A stretch of 64,000 nt of DNA from Nereocystis luetkeana. Taxonomy: Eukaryota > Sar > Phaeophyceae > Laminariales > Laminariaceae. A program made the position numbers and the translations under genes. The stretch lies in the NCBI GenBank assembly GCA_031213475.1, contig JARUPZ010000019.1:9702698-9766697 (forward strand). The letters are read 5' to 3'. Below, piece after piece: positions 47,180 through 58,900 of this stretch. A model generated the notes under the pieces. It made no database searches, had not been told where the DNA came from, and was given only the letters and a program-made list of their open reading frames with translations. Position 1 is the first letter of the stretch. Every line of letters starts with the position of its first letter.

Positions 47180-50100
47180 TCCATTTCATATTTGTGTATA
47201 TATATTTTTTCCTTTTTTCCTTCTCCCTTTTCTTTTTTTATTATTATTTCGTCCTCCGGCGGATTGCTCATCACACTCCCACATACCTGGTATAAAATAC
47301 GTGGTCGTGTGTCAATTTACGCCGTTTCTTCCTTTGGGACAGCGAAAGTATGTGCAGTATGTTGACCCGACTTGACCCGAGAAGATCACGGCTGGTGGAG
47401 ATAGCCACCCGGGAGAGTCATTAGCCACCCGGGTAGTTCGGCCTCAATGTATAGTTGCGCCCACTTTTTGTGGAGAAACTATTGATTGTCTGCTTGCTTG
47501 AGGAAGGGTTGAATCGTCGATGCACGCCAAGGTACCTGGTATATACAGTACAAGTGCAAATTAATTGAGGGGAAGGACATCTTCACACCTGCTGCTACTG
47601 TAGTTTGCCTCAGTAGATACCGACTGTGCACATGCAGCACTCCGAGGGAAGATGCAGCTACAGAATTATAGCACTATTGCGGGGGACCATAGTAAAATAG
47701 GGCCTACGTTACACATAAAAACCTGTATATTTCGCTATTTTTACTAAGAATATTTGGTCCTATTTACTATGGTCCCCCGTAATACTGCTGTATTCAGAAC
47801 CAAACCATGGTTATTCGAACTAGGCGGACATATGGTGCTGGGGTCCCCATCGTGGGTTCTTGCTACAGAGTCCCCACCGTAGTACAGTACTGCACGGGTA
47901 GTCTCCACCTTTTTTGGTTTGATGTCGCCTCCAAGCCGGCTGATGCGGTCGACCTGTGTCGCTTTTGGGAAAAACAGAACGTAGTGCTCGCTCTTGGTAT
48001 GCTGTTTATTGTTGCCTAAGAGGAGTGCCATGAGCAAGAATAATGGGGGCGTGTGCGATGTGCCGGTAGGTCAAATTTAGCAAAATCCCCCGCAATTCTG
48101 TCTTTTTGGTCTCACTCCCCGCTCGATGCAGATGGAAAGGGCTCCCGGAGAGCGTTGCGCGGTCGAACCTGAGCGCTCTTGGGCGAGAGAAACACGAACG
48201 CGAACGCTCGTTGAAAAAGAAGAAGGACCAGCTGGCGGAGCTGCTTGTTCAGCAAATCTCGTTCCGCAACCTGGCCCGGAGGAACCGTTCGCAGACTACC
48301 TCGAGGGCGGCTGCTACGGCGGCGGCAGCGGCGGCGGTGGACCCTGGCCATGGCGCGGGGGCGTGCGCGGCAGAACAAGATTCCGAGGATCAAGCGGCCT
48401 CGAAGGTGTGAACCTATTTTTTTCAGCTGTGTGACTGGTTCTGCGTGTGCTATTATTTGATACCGTAGCCATGTCAATTTTTCGTGTGTAGTTTTTATGT
48501 AAAAATAAGAGGGGTGCATCCCGTGTTGGAAGTGACGGCGCGGGCGTGAACGGCTACAAAGGCTGGAAAGCGGAGGATACGAGGGAGCAAGATTATCATT
48601 TCAGCCTTCCGGCTTCAACTTGAACTCCAACGTGGACGTCAACTTCAACGTGAAATTCAGCTTCAACATAGAGTTGAGCTTCAAGTTCAACGTACCCCTG
48701 AAGCTCAACTTGACCTATAACGTGAAAATCACTCCAACTTTAACGCGGGCTTGAACTTGAACGTGAACTTGAGTGTGAGGTTGAATCTGACCCTCTCTCC
48801 CCCGCCCTTCGCCCTCTGCTTGCATCTTGCAACTTGCCTTGTTGGGGTGCCGCGGGTCTCGTGTTGGTGGTACCCCAGATATTTATGCCATTCATCGTTG
48901 TGAGCTCCAGTAACGACACGGTAATCCAGTGCGAAATGGCGGAGAACCGCGAAGACGTGTACTTCAATTTCAGGTGAGACGGAACAATCCGCCAGTCGAA
49001 CGATTCACAATACCGTACCATTATGAATAGCATGCTGTTGTAAGGCTACGGGCGGTTATCCCCTTTTGGAACGGCGCCCCCGTTCAAAAAAATATATACG
49101 TGGAATTGGTGGAGTATGGTTTGGCCGCCCGTGGTAAACGGTAAAGCCCCCGCGGTCGATGCTCTGTATCGCTCGACCCACGTGTTTCGGCTACGTATGC
49201 GAGGATGAGCGCGCTTTCCAAGCATCCGCGATCAAGCCTGTTTTTTTTTTTGGTGCTTTCGCCGGTGTGCAGCAGAGAAGAGAGAGAGACCCATCACATC
49301 GTGGGGTGGTCTCATCACGGCTCTCAAGACGCTACCAACTTTAAAACAGCAACCTTTTTTTTGGCAAATAGTGTGGGACACATTTAGAGCTCAACACTTC
49401 CGCCTTGTTTCTAGGGTGCATTATTCGTTTGTGACCGCATATAATACTGTAGTACTGGCAGAGATGAGGTAGCGCAAAGCGTCTGACTATTCCCCCATCC
49501 CCGTTTCCGTTTCCGTTGCCTTTTGGCGCGGCCATATGTACACGCGTGTATGATCGCCAGCCACGAGTTCCAGATAGCGGACGACAACGAGATTCTCAAG
49601 CGCCTAGGCATGCACAAGTGCCGGAAGCAGGTGATTGCTTGATTGGTTGTCTTTTCCGCCGCAGTTTGCGCGCCCCCTGCCCCCTTTAGAACTGCACTAG
49701 TGTTTTGGGGGGCAACCTGCTTGGAGTTTGTGTGTCATGATATTTACCGTATTAAATGGGTTAAACATATGGACTCCATGACGCCTTCTCGTTGGAACTC
49801 CTACCCGATCGTCTCTTCCTCGACCACGCTGCACCGGTTTCTTTTCTATTTTGGAAGATGCGACTTAAGTTGCGCCGCCTGTCACGTGTACGATAGAGTC
49901 TGTCTGCCGGCTTGCTTGGGTACAAGATTTAACAAGTCGGACAAATCACCATCTACTTTAGATCACATACATATCTGATACCATCTGATATCGGCTGTAA
50001 TGATATGTATATGTTGTGCACGAATTGTGTCGTACAGATCCAACACAGGAAACATGTCCTGCTGTACATCATGCAGATCGCACGGCTCCCACCCGGCAAC

Positions 50101-50512
50101 ATGATCTAGATCATACAGATCATAAATATGGATGTAGAGAGATCAGGGAGCTATCCGCCTTGAAATACGTAGATAAAGATGAGGCGATCTAATCTGTCGG
50201 GAAGATCTGGAGGATGAAATGGAGATGTGGCCTGTCTGAAAGATCTAGACAACTAATGAAATGGAGATCTGATGTGTGCAAGTTTGCTTTTGCGGTCAGT
50301 CGTCGATGAATGCTCATGTGGCCTGACCTCCCTCTAACCCACCTCCTCCATCTCCCAAACAACTCATGGATCAGGACCTTCCGGTGCTGCTGGCTCGAGA
50401 GCTGATACCGCAGGTGCCCGACAATGTATTAATTCGCGACGAGGTGGAAGGCTCGTCGTCATCCTCTCCCTCTTCTCCCACCTCTTCCTGCGCTGGGGAT
50501 TCCCCCACCTAG
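36571..50512 (+). CDS. DP: DP subunit of the E2F/DP transcription factor
   Basis: Ten exons: 36571-36696, 37096-37170, 43719-43809, 45033-45576, 45953-46025, 46812-47014, 48132-48405, 48879-48973, 49561-49630, 50375-50512 (1689 nt, 562 aa, phases agree). DP partners E2F to bind promoters of cell-cycle genes. Seen: [20 protein letters not shown] (about 296-313), [11 protein letters not shown], the RRRVYD core of the winged helix (347-352) followed by [18 protein letters not shown], the dimerisation coiled coil ending [16 protein letters not shown], and the DP C-terminal block with [17 protein letters not shown] and EILKRLGM. Unusual: an N-terminal extension of nearly 300 residues, Gly/Pro-rich, with two copies of MTASAIFSP, and an Ala-rich insert after the coiled coil. 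Intron 3 is 6.5 kb. Exons 1-3 are joined on phase and splice signals only; exons 5-10 rest on strong homology. Confidence 0.87.
36815..36847. repeat. (CAG)11 microsatellite in DP intron 1
   Basis: Eleven uninterrupted CAG units between the first two proposed DP exons, about 120 bp after the first donor site. Non-coding if the exon model is right. Confidence 0.9.
39332..39717. mobile_element. Possible 386-bp inverted-repeat element in DP intron
   Basis: AAAAAAACACGATTCGTGACT-like sequence at 39332-39352 recurs inverted as AGTCACGAATCGTGTTTT at 39694-39717. Further partial copies of ACGATTCGTGA follow to 39822. No transposase and no clear target duplication, so this is a tentative call. Confidence 0.45.
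41322..41410. mobile_element. TTAA-flanked palindromic MITE (family A), copy 2
   Basis: Begins CCCTTTTAGAACTGCAGTCC and ends with its near reverse complement. Exact TTAA stands on both sides (41318-41321 and 41411-41414), the target duplication expected of piggyBac-like insertions. The 89-bp element has no coding capacity and lies in DP intron 3. Confidence 0.85.
44637..44750. mobile_element. Foldback element family B, copy 2
   Basis: Same termini as at 33598 (ATTACGGGGGACCATAGT and complement) and the same interior, with a small insertion containing TACCAGGTAGG. Lies in DP intron 3. Confidence 0.8.
47124..47176. repeat. (TG)n microsatellite
   Basis: About 26 TG dinucleotides, followed by a T-rich stretch, in the intron after the DP DNA-binding exon. 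Confidence 0.95.
47676..47783. mobile_element. Foldback element family B, copy 3 (inverted)
   Basis: The termini ATTGCGGGGGACCATAGT and complement enclose the family interior in the opposite direction. ACT is present on both sides (47673-47675 and 47784-47786), a possible 3-bp target duplication. Lies in a DP intron. Confidence 0.8.
49965..50290. repeat. GATCTAGAT-rich dispersed repeat, copy 3
   Basis: Shares GTTGTGCA, CAGATCCAACACAGGA and CCCACCCGGCAACATG with the copy at 26134-26340, and continues with repeated AGATCTG/AGATCTA words. It lies in the last DP intron, ending about 85 bp before the final exon. Confidence 0.6.
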
Positions 50513-52953
50513 CTGTTAAGCCGGGCCTTCCGCGACAGGGTAACAGTGAGGCGGTGCCTAGCCCAGTGTACTGCTGCTGATGCTGCCGATGCCGCGATAT
50601 ATAGAGGTCGCGCTCGACTTGGAACAAGGCGTTGAGCTGCGGTGTTTTCGTGGCGTTTGTGCCGGCAGTGCACGGGGGAGGGGGGCGGGGGGGCGGTGGG
50701 GGTGTTCGAGCTGGCGGGGGCGGGGGCGGGGGTGGGCGGGCGTTCTCTCGCGTCTCGTGTTGCCATGTGACATCGACGATCACACGGTGCGGAGGCTCGC
50801 TCCTTGGACGGTCACAGGTTGCAGATATCGCTTCTTCTGTTTCTCAAAAGTAAAGAAAGAAGCAGAAGGTTGTTCGTCCCTTGGGGTTGTTTTTTTTTTC
50901 GCAGGCGGTCGGTGTTCAGGTATTGGCTTTTAGATGCTGCCGGGTATTGTGCTTATGGAGTGCCTTCATTGTAGCGCTCTGTTGTCGGGAGATACGCTGT
51001 GCGTGTTGAACCATGGGTGTGCCCGCTTAGCTCGCTCTCTCCCTGCGGCGTGTGTTCTGTTCCTCCTTCCGGCGTGTGGCTGGTGTTTTTTTATTTTCAG
51101 TCGAGAGGGTCGGGGTATGTCCATAAAGCCACAGAGGCTTGTTCGTTGTGTTTGTTTTTTGGGCGTGCCGGTTGTTTTTTATTGGCGCTCGCCGCTTGGA
51201 GGTGTGTTTGTTTTGCGTCTATGTTTTGTCGTGTGCGTGTGTGCGTGGTGGTGTTATTTGTGCTACGCTTGTTTGTAATTTTACAGAGCCTTGCCAATAG
51301 TTCGCTTGTGGTCGGCTTTTTTTTTATCGCTGTAGTAGAATAGCGTGGGTTGGTTGCGGTCACTCATACACTCAGAGACGAGGAGCATTTTAATGGGCAC
51401 GTGTGGTGATATGAATTCGTGAGCGTCACGTTCTACTGCTCGCTGAGGGCTCTGATAGTTCCGCAGGGCGAATTTAACCCCCAAAGCATTATCTAGAGCA
51501 TTAAAGTATTTCCCTCTGTACGTACAATTCAGACGAGCGCGCAAGAGCTTAAAGTCCAGGCATCGCCACTGATGGTCGTACACGTTAGGGTTTTTTATTA
51601 TGTCGTGATGGACAGCAGCATAGTTTTGTCGAGGGGGGAGGCTTTTTGGTTCTGGGGTATCGCAGAAGCTGTTCTGGCGTGCCGTAAGCTACTATTGTTG
51701 CCGTACCGGAAGGTTTTTTGCGGGTCTTTTTTTTTTTTTTCATGATCTCGGGGCATGCCGTGTTGGAAGGACCTTGGTGCTTGTCATTGTGAATAGTTTG
51801 GGCTGCAACCATTTTTTCGCTTGAATCATGTTTCTCGTGCCCTTCGGTGACTGCGAGAGCGTTTGAGTCCATGATGTCAACAGCGAAATGTCGACAGCAC
51901 GGGTGGGCGTATGTTAAGACGAGATCCACAACAAGCTGCCAATTGGATTGGTCCGCTCGCACTGACATGACTGTTGTCACCACAGTATTGTTGGCTGGTA
52001 CAAAGCAGTAAAAGAGAGAGACATTTGGTACGAGCAGGTGAAGGTGTTGTGTTGTGTGCAGGATAGGGTACTTTCTCACTCCAAATGAAGATTGGTGCAC
52101 TCGCTCAAAATGGAAGATTTGTTTTTGCTATCACGATTTGACTAAATGGAAGATTGTTTTTTATCATCACGATTTGGCTGATCGCTTTCGATCATTTTCG
52201 CCTTTGCGTTCGTTAACGGTTGGGAATACCTGGTGAAATTTGCGTGTGCGCGCTTTGCAGGCATGGAGAGATGCACCCACGCAACGGAACACATAACATA
52301 TCACTAAATAGTAGGGATGCCGCTGAAGATCCGCAGTATATTGATGTCATCTGAAATTCGCAATATGTTGGGCGTCGATACGTACATTACCGCGTCGCGG
52401 TATTGACGTGTATGAGGCAAAATTACTGGGCTTTTGGCTATCCAACAGTAAGAAGGCAGAAAAATACCAAATTTGCAGGAGATGACGCAACTATCGACGC
52501 GCCATTCATTACCTCTGCAGTGCAGGTTCCCGACCTTGGGCGCGTTGGCTTTGTTTCTAGCGATCCCCCGTTCATCTTCCACAGCGGGCATTCAACGTTG
52601 TAACATTGTTTACCTCATTCGGGTCCAAACATGATGGATGGTTGTCGCATGTTGCGGACATAGAGGTCATCATGTGCCCGGTATAGGAGTCTGACTGGCC
52701 TTTTGAACGCTCCAAGGCCTTTTTCGGCCTTAATATGCTAGTTCTAGAGTAGCTGGGCGGTCCGGTCCATCAAGAGATGGAAGTCGGGAAAGGCTATCAT
52801 CGTACCAGAGACGCAACAACTTCGCGTGATGTGCACCAGGTATATACTCGTAACAGCAGTTACCCGTTTGTTTTGTTATTACAGAGTACAACACCAGGTA
52901 CTTCGAAGTATCTACCAGGTACCGGCATATCTTCACCACACGCCAAGGTTCAA
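50513..52953. other. Convergent spacer between DP and the HECT ligase gene
   Basis: This should hold the 3' untranslated regions of both genes. It is T-rich on the plus strand with a G-rich patch at 50660-50745. I searched it on the minus strand for the missing HECT C-lobe (a block ending in a cysteine motif like HTCF, and an LLYAI-like tail) and saw nothing comparable. A roughly 40-bp near-duplicate with ATGGAAGATT..ATCACGATTT occurs at 52105-52185. Confidence 0.6.
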
Positions 52954-55900
52954 TCAACCGCACACGAGCTTTTCCATCTCCCTCCAAGTCAGTAGAGCTA
53001 GCGCGCGCTGTGGGAGGGCGGAGTCCAAGCCCGCCCTAAACGCGGCTGCCTGTGGAGCGTACTCCGAACCTCGCAGCTGGGCCAGTCGGGCGCGGAACTC
53101 GGCAAGATCGTGTGTGGTCACCGAGCGGCGGGCACCTGGATAAACAAAGCAGGAGACATTCAGTGCAAGTCCCGACGGGAAGACCGGTGGGGGTGGGGGG
53201 TGTACTTGATGTCGAGTCAGGGGGGGGGTGCTCATGTCATGCATGGACGTCGCCGGGGGGAAGGGAGGATTGAGTCGTGTTTAGCTGCATAAATTGATTC
53301 GCGTCGGCACCTGTGTGAACGCAAAAAGAGATATGCTTGCAGGCGATGACGGCAAGAAGACCGGTACGGGTAGGGACGGCGGGGGAAGGAAGACCTTTTT
53401 GGTTTCTGGCTGAAATAGAGTGATTTGCGTTGTTGTCTCGCCTTCGCACGAACACGAAGAAGCAGGGGAGGGAACAGGAAGGGCATTTTGTTGATCAGCC
53501 GTTGTGAAGTAATTTGCATCGATCGCTGCCATGCCTCCTTCCCGACGGAACCGACGACCAGCCTTCGACATTGGCAGCACATACATACATCAAAATACAA
53601 TGACTCGGTCCACTGCTGGTGACGTAACAACTGTAGATAGATAGGTGCACCCCTAAGGTACTGCTAGTAGCGTGCGTCCTAACGCCTCGCTCTTGGCTCC
53701 TCTCACCTCCAGGCACAAGCTCAACCATTTGGCCGCTTGACAGTGGGGCCACGAATCTCGCGTCCGTCAACACTTTTTCAAGTTTATCTTTTCCAGCCGC
53801 CGCTTCCCCGATACGCTCTAGAGCCGCTAGCACTCCGTCTAACTCGGAACTCGACGTTTTTCCTTTGTCAGTCACATCATCTGAGATGGAGACGGCTTCA
53901 CCCAGGCAAGACGGCCGCGACTTCCCCCCATCGGCTGCCTCTGCTTCGCTCGCGGTCCGTGGCGTTCTTTCACCCCCCTCTGCTGTTGTCGACAACTTTG
54001 CCATATTTTCTTCTGCCGTGGCAACCTCCCTTAATGCGCTTGCTGCCTCGTTCGCAACGAGCATCCACCACGTTGACGACAAGCGTAACGACGGCAGCGG
54101 CACCCCAGCTCGGACAGCCAGGCCCACAACCAAGCCGAGCGAGCGGTAGAGTGAAACCCTCGCTGGATCCATGTAGATATTGGGCGATCGCGGGCTGGAC
54201 GCAAAAAACGGATCTGGGGTCGCGCCGCCATAGCCCGCCGATGGGGTTTTCCCGTCTGGGGAGTCGCGGGCCACAGCGCCGCCTGTTCGCGTGTTGTCGT
54301 TAGCGTTGCTGGCTATGCAGGCGTATAGGGCGGCTCCCGCTGTTGCTGCCGCGGCACCAGCCGTATCCTCAGCTGAGGCAGTAGAGATGAACATCGACAT
54401 TGGAGGCGAGCACACCTCCGCGCACACCTGTTTCGCATAAAAATAGTGGGGCGTGCCATGCCATTCCCGTGTGGAGAATAGAAGTAACGGAGGGTTAAAC
54501 TTTCGTGTTTGCGCTGTAAACAAAAATCTCAGTGAGAGACACCATTTATAGCGCTTGAGAGAGAGGCGAAAGCGGACGAAAAAGGGATGACTACAGCATC
54601 TGCCACATGTACCATATCATATCACTAGATCGCCAAGACAACCGGCGATGCTGAGTTAGACTACTCTAGGGGGTGATGACATTAGCACCGGATTTCGTAC
54701 TGTGCATACACTGCACTGCAACCAAGGAGTTGTATTCATTCATACGTACTTGGGATCGCTCGCTCTATAGACCACTGGCGGCGAGACCGCGCTTCTACTT
54801 GTAAGTGTTATGGTCATTGAATCTGGGTGCCGAATACAAACATGATTGACGGTCTATTTTTGGAAGCGGAAATAACAAAAAAAAGCGATGGAAGTGTCAA
54901 GGCTGTTTCCATATTGAATATGCATTTTTTTTTAACGGTGGGAGGTCCTTGACGGCTGTGCCCGTCGAGGTCTCTATTGACTTAATATACTGTTGTTAGT
55001 GGCGGGAGATCCTTGACGGCTGCCCGTCAAGGTCTCTAGCTCGGTATACTGCTTTAGCAATGGGAACCCCTTGACGGCTGTCCGTGAAGGGGCAAGAGTG
55101 CCGTCAACCGATATCCACGACGCCGTTGTTAGCCGAAAGCGTTCCATGCTGTATGTTGCATGTGCATATTCGAAACGTGCGACGCATTCACGACCGCTTC
55201 AATATTTTGTCGTACATACCTGCCAGAATACTCCCCGGTAGAGGGCATGGTTGTCGTGTAGCTGGATACCGTCGGTGACGGCTGTTGTTGCGTCCTGCGC
55301 CACTGCTGGTGCATCCACGAGCTCGACGGAAAAAGCCATCGCTGCCTCCAACCAAACTTGCTGGGGGCTGGTGGACATGTGCGTGCACGATCCACATAAT
55401 AGGATAGCAGAACCACCGATTCAATGTATGCGGATGGGAGGGCTTGGTCAATGGTTGATTAATGGCTCACGCCCCAACTACAAAACATTCACAGTGAGGG
55501 AGGGATGATATCATGTAAATGGTCTACGGGAGCAACGACCCTATGGATAATGGGAGCGGACTGTGTTCTCGAGGTATTGAATACCACGCGAAAATATGGG
55601 CTTGATCTCCGCCGGTTGTACGGCATAGGCGGCGTGCGCAGACAGCGGTATTTTTCACACTGGCTGGTGACTAAAAGTATCTTCTTGTGCTCCCGTTGAC
55701 TCACATTCCCTCCCCTCCTTATCTACACCAGCCTGTCAAACCCCGACTCCCCCCGTCACGCCTCCCCCCCCTCACTCAGCCCACCCCTCATGCGACTCCC
55801 CGAACACCTCGTGGCGCTTTCGTGCTTGGTGCAACCAATATTTGTATGACCGGTGACAATCGGACGTGCTCCGTAGGGATGTGAGGGTGTATGGTCAGAC

Positions 55901-58900
55901 GAGGACGGCCATGCATGACATGAGTACACCCCCGTCCCCCTCCTTGTTGAAGAGCAATGGTCATACCTGTTGGCAAGATGTCTGGTGAGCTGACCGAACA
56001 CCGACTTCTCCACTTCTCTGCTCCTCTGGGCCCAAGAAAGTCTCAAGGACTGGGCGGCGGACGCAGGATTGGTGCGGACGGCTGTTGGCGTTCTTGGCAG
56101 GGCTCTGATGCCGGTCAGTAAAATTGTGCGCTTGGTTTCGTTCTCAGTTCCTGCCTCCAACTGCGACTCCCCTCCGGTCGGTCGGATCATCCTGATGTCG
56201 TAGGAAGGGTGAGAGCATCGCGGGACATCAATAATCGATTGCGTGTGGGGAAAAATACAGAATACCGTCGGACGGGAGAATGTGGGCACGTAGAGATTTT
56301 ACGTGTGGGGGAGAAAAAAACACTTCGAAAGACGCCAGTATACGCATTCCGTATATTCACTGCTGCATGTACCAGTGCTGTATTCCGGGGGGGTGCACTC
56401 GATATCATGCTTGGCCGTAGTCGTATTGTATCCCGGGGGGGGGGGGGCATGCTCAACCGTAGAGATCAGAACCCGCGACGGACCCAAAGCCATGTGTTGC
56501 CCCATTTTTACAATCCAGATGTTGGTTCTACTCTGCTTGCGTTCGTATGTTCGCCCGTAAGTAATAGAATCGGCAACGCAGCAAAAAAACGCAACAGCAC
56601 CCTGACTCACGTTCTCAAAAGCGACATTTTCGTCGCTGTCAAGATGAGTTGCCTGCACTTGTGCAGCAGCGCGCCCAGCGGCCCACACTCGGCCGACTTG
56701 GTGTTGACGAGAGGCAGGAGGGGCAAGACGAGCTCGTTGACGTAAAGCAAGAGAGTCGCCCTCGCCCACACTTCGACCGGCGCCATCGAGGCCGTGAGAG
56801 GAAATGCCAACGCCGACACAACGGGCAGGTGTTGCACTGTTATTGCCTCGAGCGGAAGTTCCAGTGGGGTTGAGACCGCCATCGATTCTGCGAGCTGGTC
56901 GAGGCGGCGAGCGAGTTCCTCGTCCATAGCTGGCGTCCATCTCGCCAATAGGATTGGAAGCTCTCCCGTGCGGATGATATCAACATCGTGCTGCACGTCA
57001 TGCATGTCACCGCCGTGATTTTTCCCGATATCGTGGTCAGATTCTTCCGGTGGTGTACAGCGGCTGATGGTAAAGAACTCGGGGAGACCGACTATTTGAC
57101 GAACGATGGAGCGAGACCATGATGTAGTCTTGCTCCCCGGTTTCCCGAAAATGCTCCGGTGCGATGGGCTTGGCCCTGTTGCGACCACCTCTACGCCCGG
57201 CGATTGCCCCCTGTGGCCTCGGCAGCTATCCTCTTGATTTTTATCGACTTTCTCCGAGTCCCACGCACGGAGGCCCTGGTCAAGCGCAGGGGGACAAGCA
57301 GATGATGGCGACGATGCGGCCTCGACCGTAACCCATATGGAGTGCTTTGTTGCCCCCAGCACGGTAGCCTCCCCTCCCGCAGACACGATGCGGTCCCCCA
57401 CCCCAACGCCGAAAAAGTCTTGGCGCGCTCGGTGTGAGGTGTCCAGATTGACCGGGGCGCAAGCGTATGCAGATGAACACGACCTTCCCTGTTCCCCCCT
57501 CGACCAGCGAACAAGCCGCAATCGAATGTCCTCGACTAAACCAACGCCGGCTGGGCCTTCGAGCCCACCGGCTTGGGTGAGAACTCCAAGGATCTCAAGC
57601 GCCTTGGAAGCTCGCCGAACAACGCACTCAGCGATGAAGGTTCCGTAGACCACGTCGGATTGTGTGATTTGAGTGTCGGCACTACCGCCGGCGCGAGTGG
57701 GACCGGCGCTAGTGTTGTTGCTGTGCCCGACGTGAGGTGGCGTCAGAGTGAGTGCCGCGTGGTCCTCTGGGGGTATGAAGGTTAGCTCGTCGCTCCTGTT
57801 ATTGTCGTTTCATTAGGGAGGGTGTTACAATCGTTAGGCTTAGGGTTGGGTCACGCCTTGCGCCCCTCGGGCTTATGCGTAACTGTTTTTGTAATCTAGT
57901 AAACCGCTGACGCGTAAATCATGCGTTGTCTTGGTTTTCGCGTGAAGTGCTCACTTGCCCCAACAAAAAATAGCCTTCGACCGCCCTATAAATACGCACC
58001 AGGTATTACCACGAAGTGCCTATCAATATGCTTGCCATCCTCGACAAATGTGCAGAATGAGCTTCAACGATGATCGCTACTACTTTTTTATTTATTTATT
58101 TATTTATTTTTATCATCACTTTCACTTTCCAGCTCAACTCGTAGGAGGTTTTACCCTCAACGGTCTTCTTCTGGACAAGCCGTGGTCACAGGTGTCGTCC
58201 CTTCTCCCCCCCGTTACGTGCCTTCATTTGTTTAGGCGCATAGGGCTCAGCATTCCCACTGCTCGTCGATTTTCATCGAATGTAGCCAACCCACGCTGTC
58301 GCGCTTTGCGCTAATCATTTTTTATGCAAGAAAAATTCCTTGCGAGCATGCACTTGGTGAGACTTGAACCCACAAAATAGATCTTAGTAGGCACGCGGAC
58401 CACCTACTAAGCCACCGGGGACGGCTGTACCACACACTCCCACCTTCCCAGAAAGAAGAAGAAAGCCAAGAGTAACCAAGCTAATAAACCTATTGTACCA
58501 TATTATACTATTGGACTGCAATAGCCCATTGGACTACCATAGCTTCAACGTCGATCACTCATAAAACATTAACATTCCACAAAAAAACAAAACCAAGGGA
58601 AAGCAGATTAAAGGAATCCTACCGTATGCCCTAAGGGAAACAAGAAAAAATACTATATACTGTATGCACGAAGTCTAATGTCCCTACCGTAAGAGAACGG
58701 ACTGACTGCCGCACCTATTATACATGGAGAATGCTGGATAAAGCGTGCCCTCTAGGCCTTGAACGGCCACGCCGAGGTCACGCCCGTTGCGAGCGAATCG
58801 TAGCGTCCCCAGGTCCATGTTCAGGACCACTCCGATTGTGTCTCCTTCCCGGAAGAGGTCGCCATATGATCGCACCTTATGACACCGAGTTTGCGGGCAA

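Noticed and set aside
51585-52100. 171-codon minus-strand frame as the HECT C-lobe
   Set aside because: No C-lobe-like residues, a Lys-rich run from a poly-T tract, and no suitable splice link to 52959.
53737-54303. 188-codon plus-strand frame
   Set aside because: Antisense to the HECT N-lobe exon 53707-54427.
58684-58714. Extension of the SPRY exon to CGSQSVLLR
   Set aside because: The donor after AAT-AG at 58715 joins in phase to the exon at 57795 and gives the usual MYNR-D/E continuation; the extension is intron read-through.
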